Source: an uncultured Drancourtella sp.
GTDB lineage: Bacteria > Bacillota > Clostridia > Lachnospirales > Lachnospiraceae
Assembly: GCA_937880845.1 (NCBI GenBank)
Contig: CALFLL010000016.1
Span: forward strand, 1-64,000
Direction: 5' to 3'
DNA: 64,000 nt
A program made the position numbers and the translations under genes. Numbering within the stretch: position 1 is the first letter of the stretch; every line of letters starts with the position of its first letter. Shown here one piece after another: positions 52,800-61,438 of the stretch. Under the pieces are notes generated by a model that had not been told where the DNA came from, did not search any database, and was given only the letters and a program-made list of their open reading frames with translations.

Positions 52800-55594
52800 T
52801 GAGACCGGAAAAACTGATTTTGTCAGCCTTTGGACCTTATGCCTCCAGGCAGGAAATTCCGTTTTCTCTTCTTGGGAAACAGGGAATTTATGTGATCACG
52901 GGAGACACCGGAGCCGGAAAAACGACGATTTTTGATGCCATTATCTTTGCACTTTACGGAGAACCAAGCGGAGATTACAGAAAGGCGGACATGCTTCAAA
53001 GTAAGTATGCCAAGGAAGGACAGGAAACCTATGTGGAACTGACGTTTTCTGTCGGAAAGGAGCAGTATACGATCCGTAGAAATCCGGAATATGAAAGACC
53101 AAAGAAGCGGGGCGAAGGGTTAATTACCCAGAAAGCAGATGCACTGCTGACATTGCCGGACGGAAGATTGGTTACGGGTTTCAGAAACGTAACGGAAAAA
53201 TGTGAAGAGATACTTGGATTAAAAAAAGAACAGTTCACTCAGATCGCTATGTTGGCACAGGGACAGTTCCAGAAACTGTTGTTTGCCGCCACAGAAGAAA
53301 AAAGCAGGATCTTCCGGATGCTCTTTCATACTACCCCTTATCAGCAGTTTCAGATAAGGATAAAAGAAGAAGCGGCAAAAGTGAGAAAAGAATATGAACA
53401 GATTTCCCATAGCCTGATACAGTATGCAGAGGGAATCATATGTCCGGATGAATGGGAAGAACTGAAAGAGCGGTGGAATAAGAGCTGCCAAAATCCGGAT
53501 GCAAAAGAATGGATCGGCGTTATTGAAGCCATTGATCAAAAAATAGACGAAACGATTCAAGGAGCACAGTCAAGGATTGCAGAATACGAAAAACAGGCAG
53601 AAGAATGTAATCGGGTTCTTTCTGAAGTGGAACAGGAAATCCGTGCAAAACAGGGAGTGAACAGACAAAAAGAACGGTTAAAAGAGTTGGAAGAAAAAAA
53701 GACAGTCCAAAAAGAAGCACTTTTCAAAGCAGAAAAAGAAGGAGCCAAAGTAGAAAGCCTGAAAGAACGAATCATAAAAGAAAAAATACAGCTTCAAAAA
53801 TATGAAGAAGCAGAAAAGATTAAATATGAAAAAGAACAGGCAGCAAGTAAAAGGGAACAGTTGGAAAGGATTCTCTTAGGTAAGAAGCAGGCACAGGAAG
53901 AGGAGAAAAAACGGCTTCGAAATTGCCGAGAAGAACTGGAACAGATTCCGTCCATGGAAGAGGCATGGCAGGAACTTGCACAGAAGGGGCAGCAGACGGA
54001 AGAACGTTATCAGGCACTTTTGCGTTTCCGGGACATTTGCCGGGATTATCAGGAATTGACCGCTTTGTTAAAACAGGAACAGGAAATGTACCGAAAGATC
54101 CGGGAGGAAAGTGTGAAAATGCAGGAGCAATATAAGGCTTTGGAGCGGGCATTTCTTGACGGACAGGCGGGAATCCTGGCAGAAAATTTAAAAGAAGGAG
54201 TGCCTTGCCCTGTCTGCGGTTCTATCACACATCCTGCAAAAGCAAGGAAAAGAGAGGATATACCGGATGAAAGGGAACTGAAAGAGCAAAAAGAGGCATT
54301 GAACGGTATTCAGGAAAAAGAAAAAATCCAAAGCCAGAAGGCGGGAGAAGTAAACGGGAAAGTACGCATTCTGACAGAAAACCTGAAATCCCAGGCAGAG
54401 TTCCTGTGGCCGAAGCGGACCCTTTCGGGACTTCAGGAGGCATACCAGTGCATGAAAGAAGAAGGAAGGGTACTGGAGGGAAAAAGAAACCTTCTGGAAG
54501 TACAAAGAAAGGAACTGCACGAGAAAAAAGAACGAAAGGAAGCACTGGAAAAAACAAGAAAAAAACTGGAGTCACTTACAGAAGAACAGGAACAACAGAT
54601 TACAAGACTGGAAACAGAAACGGCGGCCGTAAGGACACGGGCAGAAAATCTGGACGGGCAGTACAAAGAGATGCTGTCCTACCTTACCTATCCATCCTAC
54701 CGGGAAGCGTTGAAAGTACTCAGGGAAATGGAAGAGGAAAAAGAGAAAAAGGAAAGAATGCTAGAATCTGCAAGGACAGAGTACCAAAGTACGGAAAACG
54801 AGATCGCTTCTTGCAGGTCTGCCCTTCTCGTGTGGGAGGAACAGCAAAAAGAAGACGGGAAAAGCGAAACAGAACTGGTTCTTAAAAAAGACGGTCTGGA
54901 ATCTCAAAAGCAGCAGATATTAAAAGAAAAACAGGCGTTTCTCTCTGTGCGGGAACAGCTTCTTCCGGTATTTGTAAATAACAGGAATGCTGCAAATAAG
55001 ATGAAAGCACTGTATGAAAAGCAAAAGAAAACAGAAGAAAGGTATCAAATGACAGGTTCTCTTTCCGACACGGTAAACGGAACTTTATCCGGAAAAGAAA
55101 AGATCATGCTAGAAACCTATATTCAGATGTCCTATTTTGACCGAATCATTGTCCGTGCCAACAGAAGGCTGCTTCTTATGACAGAAGGACAATATGAGTT
55201 GGTCAGAAGAGGGTCGTTAGGAAACAAAAGAAGCCAAAGCGGTCTGGAACTGGATGTACTGGATCATTACAACGGGACAAAACGCAGCATACAGACACTG
55301 TCAGGTGGAGAATCCTTCCAGGCATCCCTTGCTCTTGCACTTGGTCTGTCAGATGAGATCCAGGCCATGTCAGGCGGAATCAGAATGGAAGCCATGTTCG
55401 TAGATGAAGGATTTGGTACATTAGATGAAGAAGCGTTGGAAAAAGCAATCCGTGCTCTTTCTTCCATAAGTGAAGGAAACAAGCTGGTAGGGATTATTTC
55501 CCATGTGGCAGAGCTGAAAGAACGGATTGATAAAAAAATTATAGTAACAAAAGAAAAAGCCGGGGAAAGCAGGGCGGAAGTAGTCATCGGATAA
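52799..55594 (+). CDS. sbcC: Exonuclease SbcCD, ATPase subunit C
   Basis: A 931-residue SMC-like Rad50 homologue. Walker A GDTGAGKTT (about 34-42) is near the N-terminus, long coiled coils (about 190-450 and 490-760) flank a zinc hook C470-PV-C473, and the C-terminus has the signature LSGGESFQASLALALGLSDE and Walker B MFVDEGFGTLDEEAL. The start MRPEKLILSAFGPY at 52799 overlaps the sbcD stop by one base; five codons of a longer frame are not needed. It is the last gene before the B12 riboswitch. Confidence 0.95.
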   Translation: MRPEKLILSAFGPYASRQEIPFSLLGKQGIYVITGDTGAGKTTIFDAIIFALYGEPSGDYRKADMLQSKYAKEGQETYVELTFSVGKEQYTIRRNPEYERPKKRGEGLITQKADALLTLPDGRLVTGFRNVTEKCEEILGLKKEQFTQIAMLAQGQFQKLLFAATEEKSRIFRMLFHTTPYQQFQIRIKEEAAKVRKEYEQISHSLIQYAEGIICPDEWEELKERWNKSCQNPDAKEWIGVIEAIDQKIDETIQGAQSRIAEYEKQAEECNRVLSEVEQEIRAKQGVNRQKERLKELEEKKTVQKEALFKAEKEGAKVESLKERIIKEKIQLQKYEEAEKIKYEKEQAASKREQLERILLGKKQAQEEEKKRLRNCREELEQIPSMEEAWQELAQKGQQTEERYQALLRFRDICRDYQELTALLKQEQEMYRKIREESVKMQEQYKALERAFLDGQAGILAENLKEGVPCPVCGSITHPAKARKREDIPDERELKEQKEALNGIQEKEKIQSQKAGEVNGKVRILTENLKSQAEFLWPKRTLSGLQEAYQCMKEEGRVLEGKRNLLEVQRKELHEKKERKEALEKTRKKLESLTEEQEQQITRLETETAAVRTRAENLDGQYKEMLSYLTYPSYREALKVLREMEEEKEKKERMLESARTEYQSTENEIASCRSALLVWEEQQKEDGKSETELVLKKDGLESQKQQILKEKQAFLSVREQLLPVFVNNRNAANKMKALYEKQKKTEERYQMTGSLSDTVNGTLSGKEKIMLETYIQMSYFDRIIVRANRRLLLMTEGQYELVRRGSLGNKRSQSGLELDVLDHYNGTKRSIQTLSGGESFQASLALALGLSDEIQAMSGGIRMEAMFVDEGFGTLDEEALEKAIRALSSISEGNKLVGIISHVAELKERIDKKIIVTKEKAGESRAEVVIG

Positions 55595-55603
55595 CAGGTG
55601 ACA

Positions 55604-55632
55604 TTGACAGTCATTCTTTCGGATGCTATCAT
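55604..55632 (+). promoter_or_regulatory. Promoter of the second cobalamin block
   Basis: TTGACA (55604-55609), 17-nt spacer, TATCAT (55627-55632), immediately upstream of the B12 riboswitch and 10 nt after the sbcC stop. Confidence 0.8.
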
Positions 55633-55654
55633 AACTCTCATAGAAAAAAATTGA

Positions 55655-55821
55655 TTTCGAAAGTACCCGTAAAGGGAGTAAAAGGGAAGCCGGTGGGAAT
55701 CCGGCACAATACCCGTTGCTGTATTAGGGGAGTTTTGTTTAAAAAAATACCACTGTACCAGATGGTATGGGAAGGGAAAACAAAGTGAAGATCCTTAAGT
55801 CAGAATACCTGCTTTCGGAAA
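55655..55821 (+). ncRNA. Cobalamin (B12) riboswitch aptamer
   Basis: Conserved parts in order: TTTCGAAAG (55655-55663) pairing with CTTTCGGAAA (about 55812-55821) as P1; the stretch TAAAAGGGAAGCCGGTGG; the B12 box stem GCCGGTGGGAATCCGGC (55689-55705); CCCGTTGCTGT; and the 3' element AAGTCAGAATACCTGC (55797-55812). It precedes cbiK and should turn down the cbiK-cobS block when adenosylcobalamin is plentiful. Confidence 0.92.
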
Positions 55822-55879
55822 GAACGGAAAGGTTACGGGATTATGACAAGTACGGAGAAGATAGGAAAAAAACAGACAG

Positions 55880-55928
55880 GATATGCAAAACGGCAGGGAA
55901 AGGACTGCCTGTTTTTGCATATCTTTTT
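55880..55928 (+). terminator. Riboswitch-linked intrinsic terminator
   Basis: GATATGCAAAA-C-GGCAG (55880-55896) pairs with CTGCC-TG-TTTTTGCATATC (55904-55923), followed by TTTTT. It lies between the aptamer and cbiK with no ORF before it, so it is the expression platform, working by premature termination. Confidence 0.85.
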
Positions 55929-55979
55929 CTGTAAATATCCGTATTTCGCGACAGTTCCCCTTTCAGAAAAGGAGAAATT

Positions 55980-56756
55980 ATGAAAAAAGCAATCTTAACG
56001 GTGAGTTTTGGGACGAGCCATCTGGATACATTGGACAAAACAATCGGAGCCATAGAAAAAGAACTGAAAAAGGAATTTCCGGACAGAAGATTCTATCGGG
56101 CATTTACAAGCGGGATGATCATCCGAAAACTGAGAGAAGCCATGCAGATGGAAATCAAGAATGTATCCCAATCCATGGAACAGATGAAACAGGACGGGAT
56201 AGAAGATGTATTGATACAGCCTACCCATATGATCAATGGGTTTGAATATGAAAAAATGATGGAGCAGATCAGACTATATGAAAAAGAATTTCCGGTTCTG
56301 ACGGTAGGAAAACCTCTTTTATCTTCAACGGAAGACTATGAGGAAGCGGCAGAGATCATTGCAGAAGATGCCAAAATGAAAGAAGACGAAACACTGGTGC
56401 TTATGGGGCACGGAACGGAGCATCATACCAATGCAGCCTACCCGGCACTTGATTATACGTTCTGGTCCAGAGGTTATCAAAATGTAGTGGTAGGAACCGT
56501 GGAAGGATTTCCGGAAATCGGAACAGTCATACAAAGACTGGAAGAACGAAACGCCGGGAAACTGGTTTTGATGCCATGTATGATCGTGGCAGGAGATCAT
56601 GCAAAAAATGATATGGCAGGAGAAGAAGAGGATTCCTGGAAGTCTGTTCTGGAGAAGAAAGGATATCAGGTACGGATACGTCTGCGGGGACTGGGAGAGA
56701 TACCGGGCATACAAAAAATGTTTGTAAGACATGCAAAAGAAGCGCAGGAAAAATAG
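55980..56756 (+). CDS. cbiK: Sirohydrochlorin cobaltochelatase
   Basis: A 258-residue class II chelatase that inserts cobalt into sirohydrochlorin, the entry step of the anaerobic route. KKAILTVSFGTSHLDT is the start motif, QPTHMINGFEYEKM and LMGHGTEHHTNAAYP supply the metal-binding His residues (about 143-149), and PCMIVAGDHAKNDMAGEEEDSW is near the C-terminus. There is no signal peptide, so it is the cytoplasmic form. It directly follows the riboswitch with AAAAGGAG. Confidence 0.96.
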   Translation: MKKAILTVSFGTSHLDTLDKTIGAIEKELKKEFPDRRFYRAFTSGMIIRKLREAMQMEIKNVSQSMEQMKQDGIEDVLIQPTHMINGFEYEKMMEQIRLYEKEFPVLTVGKPLLSSTEDYEEAAEIIAEDAKMKEDETLVLMGHGTEHHTNAAYPALDYTFWSRGYQNVVVGTVEGFPEIGTVIQRLEERNAGKLVLMPCMIVAGDHAKNDMAGEEEDSWKSVLEKKGYQVRIRLRGLGEIPGIQKMFVRHAKEAQEK

Positions 56757-57953
56757 ATGGAAGACAGGATTGTAAGAAAAGGACAGGCACAACTGAAGAG
56801 AGGATATACTACGGGAACCTGTGCGGCGGCAGCGGCAAAAGCCGCGGCGAAGATGTTGTTTACAGGTGAAGAAATCCGGGAGGTAAAGATACGGGTTCCG
56901 GAAGGGACAGAATTTCTTTTGGAAACAGAAGAAATCACATGGGGAAAACAGGAAGTTTCCTGCGGAGTCCGCAAGGACGCAGGAGATGATCCGGATATTA
57001 CACACGGAATATTGATTTTTGCAAATGTCTGTATTCGGGAAAAGAAGGAAACCGGGGAGGTTGCTGTTCTTCTGGAGGGAGGAAAAGGAGTCGGCCGGAT
57101 TACAAGAAAAGGGCTGGAGCAGCCGGTGGGAGAGGCAGCCATCAACCGTGTTCCAAGAAAGATGATTACAGACGGAGTGAAAGAAATGGCAGAAGCAGCC
57201 GGATTTTTTGGAGTCCTTTCGGTAGAGATTTTTATTCCTGAAGGAGAACGGCTGGCCATGCAGACCTTTAATCCAAGGCTTGGTATTAAAGGAGGTCTTT
57301 CGGTTCTTGGTACAACAGGAATTGTAGAACCGATGAGTGAAAAAGCACTTACCGATACCATTTACCTGGAGATGAAAGTAAGAAAAAACAGAGGAATCGA
57401 TACCTTGTGTATCGTGCCGGGAAATTACGGAAGAGAATTTTTGAAAGAACATTTGGGCTTTGATCCGGATGAGGCAGTACGATGCAGCAATTATATCGGA
57501 GAAACACTGGATATGGCGGTTATACTTGGTATCCGCCGTCTGCTGTTGGTAGGGCATATCGGAAAATTTGTAAAAATCGCTGCCGGGGTGATGAATACCC
57601 ATTCCCAAGTGGCAGATACAAGGGCAGAAGTCTTTGCGGCAAACCTTGCCCAGGAGGCAGCAGGATATCTTGGAACAGACCCAAAACGGGCAGAAAAACT
57701 GTTGGCTGTCATTCCGGATATCATGAAAGGAAACACAACGGATGATATGCTGGAAACCTTGAAAGAGGCAGGAATTCTAAAAGAAGTCATGGATCGGATC
57801 ATGAAGAAGATTCGGTGGCATCTTCAGGAAAGAGGAAAAGGAAACATAGAAATCGAAGTGATCACATTTTCCAAAGAATGGGGAATTCTTGGAAAAACAG
57901 ATCAGGCAGAACAAGTTTTAAACAGGATGAAAAAAGGAAAGAAAGAATTATGA
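56757..57953 (+). CDS. cbiD: Cobalt-precorrin-5B C1-methyltransferase
   Basis: A 398-residue enzyme specific to the anaerobic cobalamin route. LKRGYTTGTCAAAAAKAAA (about 12-30) is the family's Gly/Ala start, and DDPDITHG, GVGRITRKGL, NPRLGIKGGLSVLGTTGIVEPMSE and GHIGKFVKIAAGVMNTHS follow. It starts on the base after the cbiK stop and overlaps cbiL by ATGA. Confidence 0.96.
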   Translation: MEDRIVRKGQAQLKRGYTTGTCAAAAAKAAAKMLFTGEEIREVKIRVPEGTEFLLETEEITWGKQEVSCGVRKDAGDDPDITHGILIFANVCIREKKETGEVAVLLEGGKGVGRITRKGLEQPVGEAAINRVPRKMITDGVKEMAEAAGFFGVLSVEIFIPEGERLAMQTFNPRLGIKGGLSVLGTTGIVEPMSEKALTDTIYLEMKVRKNRGIDTLCIVPGNYGREFLKEHLGFDPDEAVRCSNYIGETLDMAVILGIRRLLLVGHIGKFVKIAAGVMNTHSQVADTRAEVFAANLAQEAAGYLGTDPKRAEKLLAVIPDIMKGNTTDDMLETLKEAGILKEVMDRIMKKIRWHLQERGKGNIEIEVITFSKEWGILGKTDQAEQVLNRMKKGKKEL

Positions 57954-58693
57954 CAGGAATGTTGTATGGAATAGGAGTAGGGCCGGGAGAAAGTGCCCTC
58001 ATGACAATAAAAGCAGTAAGGATGATAGAAAAGTGTGATATGATCGCAGTACCTGTATCGGATGCTTCCTTAAAAGAACCGGTACGGGATGATGCGGGGA
58101 AAAGGAGTTACGGGAAGTATCTGGAGAACTGTACAGCTTACAAAATTGCCCTTCCGGAAGCACCGGACATGGAAGAAAAACCAATCCTCTACCTTCCGAT
58201 GCCCATGATGAAAGACAAAGAAATCTTAAAGGTTATTCATGATGCAGGGGCAAAAAAAATCATGGATTATCTGGATGAAGGAAAGACGATTGGATTTTTG
58301 ACTTTGGGAGATCCTTCTGTTTATTCTACCTATTTATATATTCACAAACGGGTGGTAAGAAGGGGATACAAGGCAGAAATCATTCCGGGGATTCCGTCCT
58401 TTTGCGCGGCAGCTGCAAGATTGAATATAGGAATCGCAGAAAACAGGGAAGAGATCCACATTCTTCCGGCATCTTATGAGATTGAAGAAGGACTAAAGCT
58501 TTCCGGAACCAAAATTTTAATGAAAACAGGGAAAAAGATGCCTTATGTAAAAGAAACGGTAAAACAGCATGGCGATCGTTTTTTCATGGTAGAAAACTGC
58601 GGGATGGAAAATGAAAAAATATATGAAGATATAGAAGAAGTCCCGGATCGGTCAAGTTACTATTCATTGATTATGATAAAGGAGGAGTCCTGA
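57950..58693 (+). CDS. cbiL: Cobalt-factor II C20-methyltransferase
   Basis: A 247-residue SAM-dependent tetrapyrrole methyltransferase. MLYGIGVGPGESALMTIKAV is the SAM-site start, and GFLTLGDPSVYSTYLYI (about 108-124) and EIIPGIPSFCAAAARLNIGI are conserved. A longer frame from 57815 runs through cbiD sequence and lacks a ribosome binding site, so the ATG in the ATGA overlap at 57950 is used. Confidence 0.94.
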   Translation: MTGMLYGIGVGPGESALMTIKAVRMIEKCDMIAVPVSDASLKEPVRDDAGKRSYGKYLENCTAYKIALPEAPDMEEKPILYLPMPMMKDKEILKVIHDAGAKKIMDYLDEGKTIGFLTLGDPSVYSTYLYIHKRVVRRGYKAEIIPGIPSFCAAAARLNIGIAENREEIHILPASYEIEEGLKLSGTKILMKTGKKMPYVKETVKQHGDRFFMVENCGMENEKIYEDIEEVPDRSSYYSLIMIKEES

Positions 58694-59472
58694 TGGTACA
58701 TTTTGTAGGAGCAGGTCCGGGAGCCTGTGATCTGATCACGGTAAGAGGGGAGAAGCTTTTAAGAGAAGCCGATGTGATCATTTATGCCGGATCGCTTGTG
58801 AATCCGGAATTACTAAAAGTAAAAAAAGAATCCTGTAAGGTTTACGACAGTGCCTACATGACACTGGAAGAAGTGATGAAAGTCATACAGGAAGCGGAAA
58901 GGGAAGAAAAGATGATAGTTCGGCTTCACACGGGAGATCCAAGTCTTTATGGAGCCATTAAAGAGCAGATGGATGAACTGGATAAAAGGAACATCGTTTA
59001 TGATATCTGCCCGGGAGTCAGTTCTTTTTCCGGGGCGGCAGCGGCATTAAAGATGGAGTATACCCTTCCGGAAGTTTCACAGTCTGTGATCATTACAAGA
59101 ATGGAAGGAAGGACAAAAGTGCCGGAAAGAGAATCCATTCGCAGTTTTGCTGCACATCGGGCGACAATGGTGCTTTTCTTAAGTACGGGACTTCTGGAAA
59201 AATTATCGGAAGAACTGATAAAAGGCGGATATCCGGAAGATACACCGGCGGCTATTGTCTATAAGGCAAGCTGGCCGGAGGAGGAAGTGCATCATTGTAC
59301 GATCCGGACCTTGTATGAAACAGCAAAGAAACACCAGATCACAAAGACGGCATTGATCGTAGTGGGAGAAGTACTTCAGGCAGGAGAGAGAAAAGAGTAC
59401 GAACGGTCCAGACTCTATGCACCGGAATTTACAACAGAGTTCAGACAAGGGACCAAAAAGGAAGGAGAGTAG
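58693..59472 (+). CDS. cbiF: Cobalt-precorrin-4 C11-methyltransferase
   Basis: A 259-residue methyltransferase of the same fold. MVHFVGAGPGACDLITVRG, IVRLHTGDPSLYGAIKEQ and CPGVSSFSGAAAALKMEYTLPEVSQSVIITRMEGRTKVPE are the CobM/CbiF motifs. It overlaps the cbiL stop by one base (TGATG) and ends 2 nt before cbiH. Confidence 0.95.
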   Translation: MVHFVGAGPGACDLITVRGEKLLREADVIIYAGSLVNPELLKVKKESCKVYDSAYMTLEEVMKVIQEAEREEKMIVRLHTGDPSLYGAIKEQMDELDKRNIVYDICPGVSSFSGAAAALKMEYTLPEVSQSVIITRMEGRTKVPERESIRSFAAHRATMVLFLSTGLLEKLSEELIKGGYPEDTPAAIVYKASWPEEEVHHCTIRTLYETAKKHQITKTALIVVGEVLQAGERKEYERSRLYAPEFTTEFRQGTKKEGE

Positions 59473-59474
59473 AG

Positions 59475-60230
59475 ATGGAACAGAAAAAACAGGTTTATGT
59501 AGTAGGGATCGGTCCGGGAGCCTATGAAGAAATGACGATCCGTGCTACAAAAGTGTTGGAAGCATGTGACACCATCATCGGATATACGGTGTATGTGGAT
59601 CTTGTCAGAGAACATTTTCCGGAAAAACGCTTTCTTACCACACCGATGACTCAGGAAGTAAGGCGGTGTGAAATGGCTTTTGAAGAGGCGGACAAGGGAC
59701 AGGTAACGGCAATGATCTGCAGCGGGGATGCCGGGGTTTACGGGATGGCAGGACTGATGTACGAAATCCAAAAAGAAAAGGGATGGGAAGAGATTAAAAT
59801 AACGGTTGTTCCGGGGATCACAGCAGCGTCTGCCGGAGCGGCACGTCTGGGTGCACCTCTTATCCATGATTTTGCGGTTATCAGTTTGAGCGATCTTCTC
59901 ACCCCATGGGAAAAGATTGAAGAACGGCTTCGGATGGCGGCAAAAGGAGATTTTGCCATTTGCCTTTATAATCCGTCCAGCAGAAAAAGAAAAGATTATC
60001 TAAAACGTGCCTGCCGGATTCTTCTGGAATATAAACGGGAAGATACCATCTGCGGGTATGTCCGTCAGATTGCAAGAGAAGGGGAGAAAAAACAGATTCT
60101 TACCCTGGGAGAGCTGAAAGATACAACAACAGATATGTTTACAACGGTGTTTATCGGAAACAGTCAGACAAAACGGATAGAAGATGTGATGGTAACACCG
60201 AGAGGATATCGTTATGAAAAGAATCATTAA
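59475..60230 (+). CDS. cbiH: Cobalt-precorrin-3 C17-methyltransferase
   Basis: A 251-residue methyltransferase that also contracts the ring. KQVYVVGIGPGAYEEMTIRA, IIGYTVYVDLV, ICSGDAGVYGMAGLMYE and VVPGITAASAGAARLGAPLIHDFAVISLSDLLTPW are CbiH/CobJ signatures. There is no fusion to CbiG or another domain as sometimes seen. It overlaps cbiET by 17 nt. Confidence 0.95.
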   Translation: MEQKKQVYVVGIGPGAYEEMTIRATKVLEACDTIIGYTVYVDLVREHFPEKRFLTTPMTQEVRRCEMAFEEADKGQVTAMICSGDAGVYGMAGLMYEIQKEKGWEEIKITVVPGITAASAGAARLGAPLIHDFAVISLSDLLTPWEKIEERLRMAAKGDFAICLYNPSSRKRKDYLKRACRILLEYKREDTICGYVRQIAREGEKKQILTLGELKDTTTDMFTTVFIGNSQTKRIEDVMVTPRGYRYEKNH

Positions 60231-61434
60231 TCTCATTGGAATCGGAACAGGAGCCGAAACAGAACTTACAGTGACAGCCATGGAAAAGATCAAAGACAGC
60301 GATATTTTGATCGGAGCCAAAAGAATGTTGGAAAGTACAAAGCCGTACCATAAAAGGACGGTCTGTACCTATAGCTCTTATAAGGAAGAAGAAATCATGG
60401 CATTTTTGAAAGAAGAACAGGAAGGAGTCACCTCCATTCTTTACTCCGGAGATACGGGATTTTACAGCGGGGCAGAGAAAATGGCTCACAGACTGGAGAG
60501 GGAAGGAATGGATGTGGTGATCTATCCTGGAATTTCGTCTATTGCTTCTTTTGCGGCAAAATGCAACACAACATGGCAAAATGCCGCACTTGTAAGTCTG
60601 CATGGAACAACGCAAAATGCCATTTATGAGATCAACACCCATGCATCCACGTTCCTTTTACTGGGAGGGGAAAAAGGAGCCCGGGAATTGCTGGATAAGC
60701 TGAATCTGTATGGCATGGGGAACCTGGAAGCCGTATCCGGAAAAAATCTTTCTTATGATACAGAAGAAATCCACAGAGGAAAGGTAAAAGAGTTTACCGG
60801 GGAAATGCTAGACGGTCTTTCGGTATTTTTGGTAAAAAATCCGGAGTATGACAAACGGGTTTCTCTTCATCTGAAAGACGAAGACTTCGTCAGAGGAGAG
60901 ATCCCTATGACAAAACGTGCTGTCAGGGCCAATATTCTTGCCGGACTGGAGCTATCATCCGATTCTGTTCTTTATGATGTGGGAGCAGGTACGGGAAGTG
61001 TGTCTGTAGAAGCGGCATTGCAAAGCGGTAATATTCGGGTATTTGCCATCGAAAAAAATCCAAAAGCCATTCATCTGATGGAAGAAAACAAAAAGAAATT
61101 CCGGGCAGACAATATAGAGATTATAGAGGGAACGGCACCCAAAATTCTGGAAGAACTTCCGATTCCGACGCATGTATTTATCGGAGGAAGCAGCGGAAAT
61201 CTAAAAGAAATCGTAGAAGTCTGTCTGAAAAAAAATCCCGATGTGCGTATCGTACTGACTGCGGTTTCCATGGAAACCATCAAAGAAATGACGGATCTTT
61301 TAAATGAGCCACGGTGGGAAGAGGCAGAAGTCATGCAGATTTCTGCATCACAGGGAAAGAAACTAGGTGCCTATCATATGATGATGGCACAAAATCCGGT
61401 ATTTCTTGCAACACTTCAAAAAAGAAGGGGATAG
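60214..61434 (+). CDS. cbiET: Fused cobalt-precorrin-7 C5-methyltransferase and C15-methyltransferase/decarboxylase (CbiE-CbiT)
   Basis: A 406-residue fusion. Residues about 1-205 are CbiE (NLIGIGTGAETELTVTAMEKI, YSGDTGFYSGAEKM, YPGISSIASFAAK) and about 215-406 are CbiT, a Rossmann methyltransferase (TKRAVRANILAGLELSSDSVLYDVGAGTGSVSVEAAL, HVFIGGSSGNLKEI). Fusion corresponds to aerobic CobL. It methylates C5 and C15 and removes the C12 acetate carboxyl. CbiC, the next enzyme, is not in the window. Confidence 0.94.
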   Translation: MKRIINLIGIGTGAETELTVTAMEKIKDSDILIGAKRMLESTKPYHKRTVCTYSSYKEEEIMAFLKEEQEGVTSILYSGDTGFYSGAEKMAHRLEREGMDVVIYPGISSIASFAAKCNTTWQNAALVSLHGTTQNAIYEINTHASTFLLLGGEKGARELLDKLNLYGMGNLEAVSGKNLSYDTEEIHRGKVKEFTGEMLDGLSVFLVKNPEYDKRVSLHLKDEDFVRGEIPMTKRAVRANILAGLELSSDSVLYDVGAGTGSVSVEAALQSGNIRVFAIEKNPKAIHLMEENKKKFRADNIEIIEGTAPKILEELPIPTHVFIGGSSGNLKEIVEVCLKKNPDVRIVLTAVSMETIKEMTDLLNEPRWEEAEVMQISASQGKKLGAYHMMMAQNPVFLATLQKRRG

Positions 61435-61438
61435 AAAA

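Noticed and set aside
56325..57608. Minus-strand open frame of 427 codons opposite cbiK and cbiD
   Set aside because: It is fully covered by two genes with clear family motifs on the plus strand, has odd composition (rich in Cys, His, Ser, Phe) and no ribosome binding site.
57815..57949. N-terminal extension of cbiL by 45 codons
   Set aside because: It runs through cbiD in another frame, has no ribosome binding site, and the family N-terminus begins at 57950.
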